Assembly: GCA_050246995.1 (NCBI GenBank)
Contig: JBFWVA010000003.1
Coordinates: 62,001-126,000, forward strand
DNA from: SHVO01 sp050246995
GTDB taxonomy: Bacteria > Pseudomonadota > Alphaproteobacteria > Rhodospirillales > Rhodospirillaceae
Direction: 5' to 3'
Length of the DNA stretch: 64,000 nucleotides
Shown here: positions 9,067 to 17,961 of the stretch, in pieces
Numbering within the stretch: the first letter of the stretch is position 1
How the letters are laid out: the number at the start of each line of letters is the position of its first letter
The notes under the pieces: model-generated
Database searches by the model: none
What the model was told of the DNA's origin: nothing
The model's input: only the letters and a program-made list of their open reading frames with translations
Position numbers and translations under genes: made by a program

Positions 9067-10547
9067 TATGAAGTCGCTCCGCTGAGGCCGAGCACGCGGC
9101 GCGCTTCCTCGATATCGCTGAAAGGGATGACGGTTGTGCCGACGATCTGGCCTGTTTCGTGGCCTTTGCCGGCTACGAGCAGGGCGTCGCCTGCTTGAAG
9201 GGCGCCGATGCCGGTCGCGATAGCTTCGGAGCGGTCTGCGATGTTCGTCGCGTTTGGGCAACCCTGCATGACTTCGGCGCGGATCGCCGCGCCGTCTTCG
9301 CTGCGCGGATTGTCGTCGGTGACGTAGACGTCGTCGGCAAGGCGCTGCGCGATCTCGCCCATCATGCGGCGCTTGCCGCGATCGCGGTCGCCGCCGCAAC
9401 CGAACACGACAGCCAAACGGCGCGTGGCGTGCGGACGCAGCGCGAGCAGGGCGGTCTCAAGGGCATCGGGCGTATGGGCGTAGTCGACGTAGACCGGCGC
9501 GCCGCTTTTGTGAAAACCCACGCGTTGCATACGACCCGGAACCCCGTTCAGGCACTCCAGCGCGGCAACAGCGCCGGCGGGATCGGCGCCGGCGGCAAGC
9601 ACGCAGCCCAGCGCGCACAGCGCGTTGCCGACCTGAAAACCGCCGGCCAGCGGCAGACGCACGCGGTAGTTCTTCTCCAACGCGATGAGGTCGAGGATTT
9701 GTGCATCCCCTTCGATCGTCACGCCGGTCAGGCGCAAGGTCTCGCCCTGTTTGCCGTAGCTGATGACATGGTGGCCGCGCAGACGGCAGGCCGATTCAAA
9801 CGCGTTGAACTCGGGCGTGTCTGCGTTCAGCACCGCAACACCGCCCGCGATCATGACGTCCGAGAACAGGCGCAATTTGGCGGCAAGGTAAGCCGCCATA
9901 GAGCCGTGGTAGTCCAGGTGATCGCGCGTGAACGTCGTGAAGCCGCCGATGGCGATCTTCACGCCGTCGACGCGAAACTGATGCAGGCCGTGGCTGGACG
10001 CTTCCATCGCCACATGGGTTGTGCCGTGTTTGGCCATGTCGGCGAGCAAACCATGCAGACGCACGGGATCCGGCGTCGTCAGGCTGCCGTCGATGTGCAG
10101 GCCCGGGGCAGAAGCGCCCAGCGTGCCCATGTAACCGGCTTTCACACCAAGATGCGTCCACAGCTGCTGTGTGAAATGGGCTGTCGACGTCTTGCCATTG
10201 GTGCCGGTGACGGCGGCGACGGTCTCGGGCTGAGCGTTGAAGAAGCGCGCGGCCATTAGCGCGAACCGGCGGCGCGGATTGCTGTCGGTGATCAGACGGA
10301 TGACGCTGCCTGTGGAATCGGCGCGCTCGGCGCCAAGGTCGGTGCCCGGCGGCGCCAGCACGGCCGAGGCGCCGCGCTTCACCGCTTCGCCGATATAGCT
10401 GCGGCCGTCCATCTTGGTGCCGGGCAGGGCGGCGAACAGATAGCCGGGCTGCACCGCGCGCGAGTCCGCGGTCAGTCCCGTGATATCCATATCCTTCAGC
10501 GCCCGGGCGTCCATCCCCTGTTCCTCAAGCAAGTCACTGAGTCGCAT
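9066..10547 (-). CDS. murE: UDP-MurNAc-L-Ala-D-Glu--meso-diaminopimelate ligase MurE
   Basis: Adds the third residue of the stem peptide. 493 residues with SRAVQPGYLFAALPG in the uridine-binding domain and GTNGKTST (115-122) at the ATP site. DYAHTPDAL is the Mur C-terminal-domain signature. The DDNPRSED motif is the known determinant for meso-diaminopimelate, so the wall is predicted to be of the DAP type. The start lies 14 bp inside the ftsI 3' end, and the stop overlaps the murF start by one base. Confidence 0.97.
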   Translation of the reverse strand: MRLSDLLEEQGMDARALKDMDITGLTADSRAVQPGYLFAALPGTKMDGRSYIGEAVKRGASAVLAPPGTDLGAERADSTGSVIRLITDSNPRRRFALMAARFFNAQPETVAAVTGTNGKTSTAHFTQQLWTHLGVKAGYMGTLGASAPGLHIDGSLTTPDPVRLHGLLADMAKHGTTHVAMEASSHGLHQFRVDGVKIAIGGFTTFTRDHLDYHGSMAAYLAAKLRLFSDVMIAGGVAVLNADTPEFNAFESACRLRGHHVISYGKQGETLRLTGVTIEGDAQILDLIALEKNYRVRLPLAGGFQVGNALCALGCVLAAGADPAGAVAALECLNGVPGRMQRVGFHKSGAPVYVDYAHTPDALETALLALRPHATRRLAVVFGCGGDRDRGKRRMMGEIAQRLADDVYVTDDNPRSEDGAAIRAEVMQGCPNATNIADRSEAIATGIGALQAGDALLVAGKGHETGQIVGTTVIPFSDIEEARRVLGLSGATS

Positions 10548-12429
10548 CGGCGTCCTCGATCAGAACGCCGATGGATTCAGGTTTTTCAGTCGCGGCAGGT
10601 TGCGGTTCATGCGCGGCTTTCACCGGCGCCGACATGGTTGCCGGGGTCGTGGCGCGTGTTTCCACGGCCTTTACAACCGGCGCGCCGTATTCGTTGTTCT
10701 TACCGCTGTAAAGCGGCAGCAGTGAGGCGAGCGGTTCGAAGCTGTCGGTATGTCCCATAGGGTACACGCCGAGCATCGGGGCGATCTGGCTGACAATACG
10801 TCCGACGGTCGGGGCCGAGTTCCAGCCCGCCGTCGCGTACATCGCGGTTTCGCGCGTGCCCTTAGGCTCGTCGAGCATGACGAGGATCACGTAGCGCGGG
10901 TTTTCGATCGGGAAAGCCGCGACGAACGAGGTGTGCAGCGACGACTGGTTGTATCCGCCGCGGAAGGTTGTCTTTTCCGGGGTCCCGGTTTTGCCGCCGA
11001 CCAAATACCCCGGCGCGTCGGCCTGACGGCCTGAGCCGTCAACTACGATGAGGCGCATTAAGGCGCGCATGGCTTTTGAGGTTTTCTCCGAAAGCACGCG
11101 CTCGCCCTGCGGCGCCTCGTTCCGGTGGATCAGGGTCGCGGGATAAAGCGTGCCGCCGTTCACCAGCGCGCTCACCGCCGTCACCACATGCACCGGGGTC
11201 ACGGCAATGCCGTGGCCGTAGGACACAGTGATGGTGTTGATCTCACGCCAAGTCTGCGGGTACTGCGGCGTGCCGACTTCCGGCAGCTCAAGCTTGAGGG
11301 GCGACATCATCCCAAGCTTCTTCATGTAAGTCTTCTGCACGTCGGTGCCGGCCGCGAGCGCCATCTTGGCCGCGCCGATGTTCGACGAGTGGATGAGGAT
11401 TTCCGGAACCGTGATGACGCGGTTCAGGCCATGGAAGTCATCGATGGTGAAGCGGCCGATCTTGATCGGCTGGCTGGCGTCATAGGTCGAATAGAGGTTC
11501 GCCGAACCGACTTCCAAGGCCATCGCGGCTGTGAACAGCTTGAAGGTTGAACCCATTTCGTAAATGCCGAGAGTCGCGCGATTGAAGCGCGCTTCAGCCG
11601 GCGCGGTGCCGATGGCTTTCGGGTCGAAATCCGGCAGCGAGACAAGCGAGACCAACTCACCCGTACGCACATCCATGACCGCGGCGCTGCCGGCCATTGC
11701 GCGGTAGCGCACAATGGAGGCGGCGAGGGTTTCACGCACGACATGCTGAACTCGCACGTCGAGCGAAAGACGCAGCGGCGCCGCTTGCTGGGTCAACGCG
11801 TCGTCGAACGTACGCTCGACGCCCGCCACGCCGACGTTGTCGGCGTCGGTCGCGCCGATTACGTGTGAGAACAAGTTGCCGTGCGGATAGATGCGGCGCT
11901 GGGAGTTCTCGAAGCCAAGGCCCGGCAGACCCAGGTCGTTGACTTCCTGCTGTTGCTGCGGCGTCAGGTGACGCGCGAGGTAAATGAAGCGCTGGCCGGA
12001 GCTGAGACGGCGGTAGGTGTCGTCGTACTTCAGTTCAGGCAGGATTTTGATCAGCCTGTCGGTCGCGTCGCGGGCATCGGCGATTCTATGCGCGTCCGCG
12101 TACAGGTTCACGGTCGGCAGATTAGTCGCGACGATGACCCCGTTGCGGTCAACGATGTCGGCGCGGCTGGCAAGTGGCGGCGCGGACGATGACGTCGAAC
12201 GTGCCGTACGCTCGCTGGCGCCGTCCGATAGGAGCATGAGATCGACGACGCGCAGGCCGATCGCCGAGAAGGCAAGAGCGAACAGACCGGCCGTTACGAA
12301 GAGGCGCATACGGCCGGTTTCGATGGCGTGCACGGTCGTGCCTTGTAGGCGCAGCTTGCCCTGGCTGGCCGGCCGGACTTCCTCGCCGGGATACAGGAAC
12401 GGGCGATGCTTCTTCACGCGCGTGATCAT
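10534..12429 (-). CDS. ftsI: Septal peptidoglycan transpeptidase FtsI (PBP3)
   Basis: Class B penicillin-binding protein that cross-links septal wall with FtsW. 631 residues: a short cytoplasmic N terminus, one membrane helix around 43-65, a PBP dimerisation domain, and a transpeptidase domain. That domain has STFK with catalytic S294, SSN (348-350) and KTGT (480-483). The C-terminal tail past about 560 is Pro/Thr/Ala-rich and probably unstructured. The ATG overlaps ftsL by 4 bp and the 3' end overlaps murE by 14 bp. Confidence 0.96.
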   Translation of the reverse strand: MITRVKKHRPFLYPGEEVRPASQGKLRLQGTTVHAIETGRMRLFVTAGLFALAFSAIGLRVVDLMLLSDGASERTARSTSSSAPPLASRADIVDRNGVIVATNLPTVNLYADAHRIADARDATDRLIKILPELKYDDTYRRLSSGQRFIYLARHLTPQQQQEVNDLGLPGLGFENSQRRIYPHGNLFSHVIGATDADNVGVAGVERTFDDALTQQAAPLRLSLDVRVQHVVRETLAASIVRYRAMAGSAAVMDVRTGELVSLVSLPDFDPKAIGTAPAEARFNRATLGIYEMGSTFKLFTAAMALEVGSANLYSTYDASQPIKIGRFTIDDFHGLNRVITVPEILIHSSNIGAAKMALAAGTDVQKTYMKKLGMMSPLKLELPEVGTPQYPQTWREINTITVSYGHGIAVTPVHVVTAVSALVNGGTLYPATLIHRNEAPQGERVLSEKTSKAMRALMRLIVVDGSGRQADAPGYLVGGKTGTPEKTTFRGGYNQSSLHTSFVAAFPIENPRYVILVMLDEPKGTRETAMYATAGWNSAPTVGRIVSQIAPMLGVYPMGHTDSFEPLASLLPLYSGKNNEYGAPVVKAVETRATTPATMSAPVKAAHEPQPAATEKPESIGVLIEDADATQ

Positions 12430-12893
12430 GGACGCACCGCCGGTGATGATGTCGCGCCGGCGGCGGTCGGGAACAGCAGGCGCTGAAGACGAGCGACCGT
12501 TACCGAAACAACGCTGGGACTTCTCGTCGCCGGCGTGCGCAATTCGGTCTGATACTGCGGCTTTACGTCGTCCAGCGGGTTGTGCTTGGCCGGCGCGCTC
12601 TCAGGCGCCGTTTCCGAAGCGCCCTTCATCGGTAGCGTCTCAATGTCGGCGATATTCGCGACGGCCGGCGGACCGAAGCCCAAATACTGCGCTGACAATT
12701 CGCGCAGACGTTCGGGATCGTTCAGATAGGTCCATTCCGCTTCGAGGACGCGGATCGCGGCGCGGTCGCGAACGACCTGCACCTGTTTGGCGACCAACTC
12801 ATCCTCGAGCGCCTGCACTTTATATTTGAGCAGGAACATAGAGACCCCCACCCCTATCGCGAGGGGAATCCACATAAGAGTGACGGCTCTCAT
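12426..12893 (-). CDS. ftsL: Cell division protein FtsL
   Basis: Small bitopic division protein, expected to pair with FtsB and FtsQ in the divisome. 155 residues: a hydrophobic helix at about 5-24, then a heptad-like coiled coil (KVQALEDELVAKQVQVVRDRA region) and the ERLRELSAQYLGF segment seen in alphaproteobacterial FtsL. The Pro/Ala-rich tail has no clear fold. Sequence conservation of FtsL is weak, so the call rests partly on its place between rsmH and ftsI. It overlaps both neighbours by 4 bp. Confidence 0.9.
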   Translation of the reverse strand: MRAVTLMWIPLAIGVGVSMFLLKYKVQALEDELVAKQVQVVRDRAAIRVLEAEWTYLNDPERLRELSAQYLGFGPPAVANIADIETLPMKGASETAPESAPAKHNPLDDVKPQYQTELRTPATRSPSVVSVTVARLQRLLFPTAAGATSSPAVRP

Positions 12894-13879
12894 GAGAGTC
12901 CCCCCGCGACGGAGGTGAGAAACGGTGCGCTCGTACGTTCGGCGACGCGCAATCTGGCTGAGCGGGCGCGCGGGTTCGCGTCGGCTTCGCGCTCAGTGGG
13001 TGTGATGGGACGGCGGGAAATGGCCGTGAAAGTGGCGGTCGCCGGGACGGCGCCGAGGTTCGCGGGCGTGTGCCGGGAGGGACGGCTCGCGGCGCCGGAG
13101 CGGGACTTCAGGAACGTTTTAACGACGCGGTCTTCCAGCGAGTGGAACGAAACCACCGCGAGCAGTCCGCCCGGACGCAGCAGACGTTCCGCCGCGCGTA
13201 AGCCGCGCTCCAGTTCGCCGAGCTCGTCGTTCACAACAATGCGCAAGGCCTGGAACGTGCGGGTCGCCGGGTCGATACCGTCGTTGCTGCGGCGTACTTC
13301 AGCGCGGATCACGTCGGCGAGATGCAGGGTGCGCGAGAAAGGACGCTCGGCGCGCGCCGCGACAATCGCGCGGGCCACGCGGCGCGCATGGCGCTCTTCG
13401 CCGTAGGTGAAGATGATGTCGGACAGTTCGCGCTCGGACCAGGAATTGACGATGTCGGCTGCGCTGCGGCCGCTCTTTTCCATGCGCATGTCGAGCGGAC
13501 CATCGCGCAGGAACGAAAAGCCACGTTCGCGGTCATTGATCTGCATCGAGCTGACGCCGATATCCAGCGCGACGCCGTCCACCTGCGAAACGCCGCGCTC
13601 CGCAAGAAGGTCGGCCATATCGCCAAAACGGCCCGGCACGAAGTGCAGGCGTTTGGGATATTTTTTCTCGATGATTTCGCTGCGCGCTTGGGCTTCAGGG
13701 TCGCGGTCGATCGCCCAAACGCTGCATTGCGCCGCGTTCAAGAGGGCGATGGTGTAACCTCCGGCGCCGAACGTCCCGTCGACATACGTGCCGCCATCCT
13801 TGGGGCGCAGGGCTTCAACGACTTCGCCGAGAAGAACGGGGATATGCTCAGGGCCGTCCCACGCGGCGGAGGCATTCAT
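12890..13879 (-). CDS. rsmH: 16S rRNA (cytosine1402-N4)-methyltransferase RsmH (MraW)
   Basis: S-adenosylmethionine-dependent methylase acting on C1402 of 16S rRNA. 329 residues beginning MNASAAWDGPEHIPVLLGEV. The SAM-binding GTFGAGGYT loop, LDIGVSSMQ, the GFSFLRDGPLDMRM segment and SFHSLEDRVVK are all family hallmarks. The ATG overlaps the mraZ TAA by one base (TAATG), which decides the start over a longer frame. The C-terminal 40 residues are basic and variable. Confidence 0.97.
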   Translation of the reverse strand: MNASAAWDGPEHIPVLLGEVVEALRPKDGGTYVDGTFGAGGYTIALLNAAQCSVWAIDRDPEAQARSEIIEKKYPKRLHFVPGRFGDMADLLAERGVSQVDGVALDIGVSSMQINDRERGFSFLRDGPLDMRMEKSGRSAADIVNSWSERELSDIIFTYGEERHARRVARAIVAARAERPFSRTLHLADVIRAEVRRSNDGIDPATRTFQALRIVVNDELGELERGLRAAERLLRPGGLLAVVSFHSLEDRVVKTFLKSRSGAASRPSRHTPANLGAVPATATFTAISRRPITPTEREADANPRARSARLRVAERTSAPFLTSVAGGLS

Positions 13880-14316
13880 TACGGGCCACCTTTGACGGCG
13901 GCGGCGACGCGGCGCAGTTTTTCCTGGCGTTGGGCGGCGAGCGCGGACGGTTCCCAAATCTGGAACTTCCAGCCACGGCCCACGAAAGACGCTTGATCCT
14001 TCAACGCGGCCTTTGCGATGAATTCCGCCGGAAGCACGATGCGGCCTTCGCCGTCGAACGGCAGGTCGCGCAGATCTTCCATAATCAGCTCAGCCGCCTC
14101 ATCGCGCGCTGTCGGCACGAACCCGTCGGTGACACCGGCAAGAAGTTTTTCAAACCGGTCGTATCCGGCGCCCTCAAGGCAGGCTTCGAAAAGCGAAGGA
14201 TGAATGGCCACGGACGTGCGGCCACGCGCCTGAATTACGGCGCGAAACGGCGCAGGTACGGAAAGCCGTCCCTTGCTGTCGATCTTGTTGGTGAACGTTC
14301 CAAAGAACGCCGTCAT
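13879..14316 (-). CDS. mraZ: Transcriptional regulator MraZ
   Basis: First gene of the wall cluster. A nucleoid-associated AbrB-fold protein known in Escherichia coli to repress its own operon. 145 residues with two tandem MraZ/SpoVT-AbrB units: N-terminal KIDSKGRLSVPAPFR (about 11-25) and DGEGRIVLPAEFI in the second half. These are the DxxGR motifs that contact DNA. The operator boxes upstream (14423-14457) fit autoregulation. Confidence 0.95.
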   Translation of the reverse strand: MTAFFGTFTNKIDSKGRLSVPAPFRAVIQARGRTSVAIHPSLFEACLEGAGYDRFEKLLAGVTDGFVPTARDEAAELIMEDLRDLPFDGEGRIVLPAEFIAKAALKDQASFVGRGWKFQIWEPSALAAQRQEKLRRVAAAVKGGP

Positions 14317-14422
14317 CTCTTCGAGCTACCCGTCCTGCTCGTGCCCCTGAGGTCCGGCGCAGAGTTGGCTTTCAACCCGTTGAAAATGCTGGGTGTCGGC
14401 AATCCCTGAACATGGACCTTAA

Positions 14423-14457
14423 TGGTATCTCATGGGATTTTATGGGTGTCAATGGGA
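14423..14457 (+). promoter_or_regulatory. MraZ operator: four 10-bp-spaced TGGGN boxes
   Basis: Reading the plus strand, boxes TGGTA (14423), TGGGA (14433), TGGGT (14443) and TGGGA (14453) recur at exactly 10-bp intervals, with the first degenerate. E. coli MraZ is known to bind TGGGN repeats separated by five bases. The array lies 107-141 bp upstream of mraZ and covers the predicted core promoter, so a repressor bound here would block initiation. Confidence 0.8.
14424..14452 (-). promoter_or_regulatory. Candidate sigma-70 promoter of the mraZ wall cluster
   Basis: On the minus strand TTGACA (14452-14447) matches the -35 consensus fully. Seventeen bases later GATACC (14429-14424) is a weak -10. 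It points at mraZ with a leader of roughly 100 bases and is interleaved with the MraZ boxes. The poor -10 is the main doubt. Confidence 0.5.
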
Positions 14458-14685
14458 TAGGACTGTAAGTGCTTGGGAAATCAATGATAGTTCTGTTTTT
14501 GTTCCATTTTGTAGCAGCAACGTATGGTGCAATGGAACGAAATAAAATTACGCAAAACGATATGGGGGCGGATTTTCGTTCCCGGGCGTTACGGGAGAGC
14601 GTAGTCGGTTGGACTACCGTAGGTTGGCGGACGCCTCGGCTTCCTATGCTGTAGCTTTGTCGAAATCCCTTTTGTCCGAGTTGCC
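14458..14685. other. Intergenic region between divergent mraZ and kinase genes
   Basis: No convincing gene. The region is AT-richer than its surroundings. It holds an 8-bp perfect inverted repeat, GTTCCATT (14501-14508) and AATGGAAC (14531-14538), with a 22-bp gap. It also holds a small hairpin, GTAGTC (14601-14606) pairing with GACTAC (14612-14617). Either could be an operator for the kinase gene. A 61-codon plus-strand ORF (14469-14654) has no recognisable features and was not called. Confidence 0.4.
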
Positions 14686-16740
14686 TTGCCGTTTCTTCTG
14701 AAATTGAGCGATGCGCTGCGCCCATTGGCGACCGCTGCCGAAATCAAGGCGACGGCCGTGAGGATGCTCGGCGAGCATTTGGGGGCCTCACGCGCTTACT
14801 ATGGTGAAGTCGAGGGCGACGCGGTCACCTTCGAGGAAGATTACGCCCCAGGTCTTCCCCCGCTTCACGCGCGTCTCGCGGTCAAGCCGTCGCCTTCCTG
14901 GACCGTCGATGCCTATGGGCGCGGCGAAAGCGTGAAGATCGAGGACGTGACGACCCATCCGTCTTTCGCCGGCTTTGATCTGTCCTCCTACATCCAGACG
15001 GGCGTGCGCAGCTTCATGGGCGTGCCCCTCGTGAAAGGCGGGGTCTGGCGCGCTGTGTTGGGGGTCGCCGATTCAAAGCCCCGCGCGTGGTCGGCAGCGG
15101 AAATGAGGCTGGTCGAGGAAGTCGCGGCGCGCACGTGGGAGGCGGTGGCGCGCGCACGGGCCGAGGCCGCGTCGCGCGAAAGTGAGCTGCGTTACCGCAC
15201 GCTGTTTGAATCGATCGACGAAGGTTTCTGCATCATCGAATTTCTCGACGGTCCACATGGGCCGTTGAGCGACTATATTCACGTCGAAGCAAACCCCGCT
15301 TACGCGCTTCATACCGGAATCCCGAATGTCGTTGGGCAGAAAGTGCGTGAGATGGTCCCGGCCGAGGCGGACGGATGGGTCGAGTTGTACCGCGGTGTGC
15401 TGGTGACAGGTCAGCCGATCCGTTTCGAACGCGAGTTGGTTGCGACGGGGCGGTATCTGGAGCTTTCCTCTTTTCGCGTTGAACCGGCCGCGCGCCGTCA
15501 AGTCGCGGTGTTGTTCCGCGACATCACGCCGCGCAAGCGCGCCGAGGTCGCGCTCCAACAGCTCAATCAAGAGCTCTCCGAACGTGTCGCGAAGGCCGTC
15601 TCCGATCGCGAGGTGGCGCTCCAGCAAGTCCACGAGATGCAGAAGATGGAAACCATCGGGCGTCTCACTGGCAGTGTCGCGCACGACTTCAACAATTTGC
15701 TAACCCCGATTGTCGGCGCTCTCGACATGATCATGCGCCGCTTTGGCGATGATGCGCGCACGCGCAAGCTGACGGGCGCCGCGCTGCAGGCGGCGGACAA
15801 AGCAACGACGCTTATCCGCCGACTGCTTGCCTTCTCGCGCCGCCAGCATTTGCAGGCGCGTCCCGTCGATGTCGCGAAGACCGTGGCGGGTATGAAGGAT
15901 TTGGTCCGCCGGTCCATTGGACCGCAAATTCAACTCACCATCGACAGTGTGCAGCCGCTGGGCCCGGCGCATGTGGACCCCAACCAATTCGAGCTCGCGA
16001 TCCTCAATCTCGCCGTGAACGCCCGTGACGCCATGCCGCGCGGCGGCGATCTCAAGATTGTAGTGACGCAGGACGCGGTGCGCGGGCATCCGAAGATCGC
16101 GGACGGCGACTATATCAAGGTCGCTGTGGCGGATACCGGCGTCGGCATGGATGCCGACACGCTGCGCCGCGCCGTCGAGCCTTTTTTCACGACCAAGGAA
16201 GCCGGACGCGGGACCGGCCTCGGCCTTTCGTCCGTACACGGCCTCGCCGCGCAGTCCGGCGGTGATTTCGTTCTCGAAAGTGCGCCCGATCGCGGGACTG
16301 TCGCCACACTGTGGTTGCCTGTGTCGCGTGAAGCGATATCCCTCGTCGATAGGGAGGCGCCCGAGGACGCTGCGTTGCCGCGCGGTACATCCGCGCGCGT
16401 GCTCCTCGTCGACGATGAGGATCTTGTTCGCTCCGGCACCGCAGAGATGCTGATCGATGCCGGATATATGGTGAAGGAGGCGTCTTCTCCGCGTCAGGCG
16501 CTGGATATGATCACGTCGGGGCTGGAGATCGATGTGTTGGTCACCGATCACGCGATGCCGGGTATGACGGGCGTCGATCTCGCGCGCGAGATCCGCGTCA
16601 TTCGCCCTCAACTTCCGGTCCTTATGATCACCGGTTTTGCCAACATGACCACCGGCGATGCTGGCGGCCTGCCGCGGCTCGACAAGCCGTTCCGCCAAGT
16701 AGATCTCGCGCGCGCGATGATCTCCGTCTTGGAAAAATAA
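14686..16740 (+). CDS. Soluble hybrid sensor histidine kinase (GAF-PAS-HisKA-HATPase-REC)
   Basis: 684 residues with no membrane segment, so a cytoplasmic sensor. GAF-like domain at about 5-155, PAS-like at about 165-285, a short coiled coil, then the H-box GSVAHDFNNLLTP with phospho-acceptor H333. The ATPase domain has NLAVNARDAM, DTGVGM and GTGLGLSSVHG. A C-terminal receiver (570-684) has DDED and the phospho-acceptor in VTDHAMPG (D621). The start is TTG; no ATG or GTG is available upstream in frame before a stop, and a TTG six codons in is possible. Ligand and output are unknown. The gene diverges from mraZ and its stop is two bases from the rnpB 3' end. Confidence 0.88.
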   Translation: MPFLLKLSDALRPLATAAEIKATAVRMLGEHLGASRAYYGEVEGDAVTFEEDYAPGLPPLHARLAVKPSPSWTVDAYGRGESVKIEDVTTHPSFAGFDLSSYIQTGVRSFMGVPLVKGGVWRAVLGVADSKPRAWSAAEMRLVEEVAARTWEAVARARAEAASRESELRYRTLFESIDEGFCIIEFLDGPHGPLSDYIHVEANPAYALHTGIPNVVGQKVREMVPAEADGWVELYRGVLVTGQPIRFERELVATGRYLELSSFRVEPAARRQVAVLFRDITPRKRAEVALQQLNQELSERVAKAVSDREVALQQVHEMQKMETIGRLTGSVAHDFNNLLTPIVGALDMIMRRFGDDARTRKLTGAALQAADKATTLIRRLLAFSRRQHLQARPVDVAKTVAGMKDLVRRSIGPQIQLTIDSVQPLGPAHVDPNQFELAILNLAVNARDAMPRGGDLKIVVTQDAVRGHPKIADGDYIKVAVADTGVGMDADTLRRAVEPFFTTKEAGRGTGLGLSSVHGLAAQSGGDFVLESAPDRGTVATLWLPVSREAISLVDREAPEDAALPRGTSARVLLVDDEDLVRSGTAEMLIDAGYMVKEASSPRQALDMITSGLEIDVLVTDHAMPGMTGVDLAREIRVIRPQLPVLMITGFANMTTGDAGGLPRLDKPFRQVDLARAMISVLEK

Positions 16741-16742
16741 AA

Positions 16743-17143
16743 GCGCCAGATGGCCTGTAAGCCGGGTTCTGTCCTCGCGCATACCCCGTGAAGGGTACCG
16801 CCAAGTGACGGCCATTCCTCTGGGATGCACATTGCTGCGCACCTCACGCGACCGACCCGGACGACGATGCGGAAACGCATCTTCCAGCGGAGCGAACTCC
16901 CTGGACGGCCGTCCCTATTTGGTCTTGCTCCAGGTGGGGTTTGCCCTGCCGCCGACGTTACCGCCCGCGCGGTGCGCTCTTACCGCACCTTTTCACCCTT
17001 ACCAGGGCACCAAGGTGGCCTGGCGGTTTGTTTTCTGTGGCACTTTCCCTGGGGTCGCCCCCGCCGGGCGTTACCCGGCACCTTGCTTCCGTGGAGCCCG
17101 GACTTTCCTCCCCCGAAGGGGCGGCCGCCCGGCCATCTGGCGC
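16743..17143 (-). ncRNA. rnpB: RNase P RNA (type A)
   Basis: Catalytic RNA that matures tRNA 5' ends. On the minus strand the conserved GAGGAAAGTCCGGGCTCC block follows the 5' helix, and AGAGGAATGGCCGTC and GACAGAACCCGGCTTACAGG lie near the 3' end. The 13-base P1 strands (17143-17131 and 16755-16743) are perfectly complementary, which fixes both ends to within a few bases. About 400 nt is normal. A T-rich tract follows immediately (16742-16731) inside the 3' end of the convergent kinase gene and probably terminates the RNA. Confidence 0.96.
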
Positions 17144-17187
17144 GCCGCCAACATGGTCTTTACGTCTGTCCCGGTCAAGGTAAGGCC

Positions 17188-17925
17188 TTAGGCGACAGGC
17201 CTATTGAGCGCGCAAGCCACGGCAACGGCCGCAATCCGCGCAGCCGTCAGCGTATCGAGGCGGCCGTCGATTTGATCGGGGAGGTAGCGTCTCTGGAAGG
17301 CTTTGATGACGTCGGTCGTCGCGGAGTCCGCGTTCAAGATGTCGCTGCCTTCCGCCGGGGTCGTCGGGACGGCATAGCCGATCTCCGACAAGCGCCGCAG
17401 GGCGCCGGTCAGGTCGGCATGACCCGCGACCGGCGCCGCGTCTTCGGGCCAAAGCCCAAATCCGCTTTCCGCGAAATGACGCCAGGGGAACAGTTCACCG
17501 GGATCGAGCTTCCGGCTTGGCGCGATGTCGCTGTGGCCAAGCAAGGCATCGGCGGAAAGGCCGTAGCGCGGGAAAATTCCTGCAAGGAGATCTTTGAGCG
17601 CCGCAAGCTGCGGCGCGGGGAAGGCGCGATAGCCCCAGTCGTGCCCGGGGTTGCAAAGCTCGATGCCGACCGAGCTGCTGTTGATGTCGCGTTCGCCGCG
17701 CCAATACGCGACGCCTGCGTGCCACGCCCGCTGGTCTTCCGGAACGAGGCGGAAAACCGCGCCCTCCTGGTCGATAAGATAATGCGCGCTGACTTTCGCC
17801 GCCGGATCGCACAAGCGCTGCAATGCTTCGTCGCGCGATTTCATGCCGGTGTAGTGCACGACGGTATGACGCACGGGAAGGGCGCGGGCATTGAAGTTGG
17901 GGGAGGGGCGTTCGAAGAAAGGCAT
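17188..17925 (-). CDS. N-acetylmuramoyl-L-alanine amidase (AmiD/AmpD-like) with peptidoglycan-binding domain
   Basis: Zinc amidase that cleaves the MurNAc-L-Ala bond. 245 residues. Amidase_2 domain at about 15-150 with predicted zinc ligands H24 (VVHYT), H131 (GHSDIAP) and D141, and the catalytic glutamate in VGIEL (E89). A PG_binding_1-like domain follows at about 170-240. No clear signal peptide is seen, so a cytosolic recycling role is as likely as an envelope one. The start at MPFFERPSPNF was chosen because that segment opens the family homology; seven upstream codons are possible. It lies 36 bp downstream of rpoH. Confidence 0.88.
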   Translation of the reverse strand: MPFFERPSPNFNARALPVRHTVVHYTGMKSRDEALQRLCDPAAKVSAHYLIDQEGAVFRLVPEDQRAWHAGVAYWRGERDINSSSVGIELCNPGHDWGYRAFPAPQLAALKDLLAGIFPRYGLSADALLGHSDIAPSRKLDPGELFPWRHFAESGFGLWPEDAAPVAGHADLTGALRRLSEIGYAVPTTPAEGSDILNADSATTDVIKAFQRRYLPDQIDGRLDTLTAARIAAVAVACALNRPVA

Positions 17926-17961
17926 TGCGCGCACAGTATCGCACACCTGACGGCGCGGCAG

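Noticed and set aside
14469..14654. 61-codon plus-strand ORF in the mraZ-kinase gap
   Set aside because: No ribosome site, no recognisable features, and it overlaps promoter-like sequence.
14372..14725. 117-codon minus ORF in the mraZ promoter region
   Set aside because: It runs across the operator and into the divergent kinase gene and shows no protein-like pattern.
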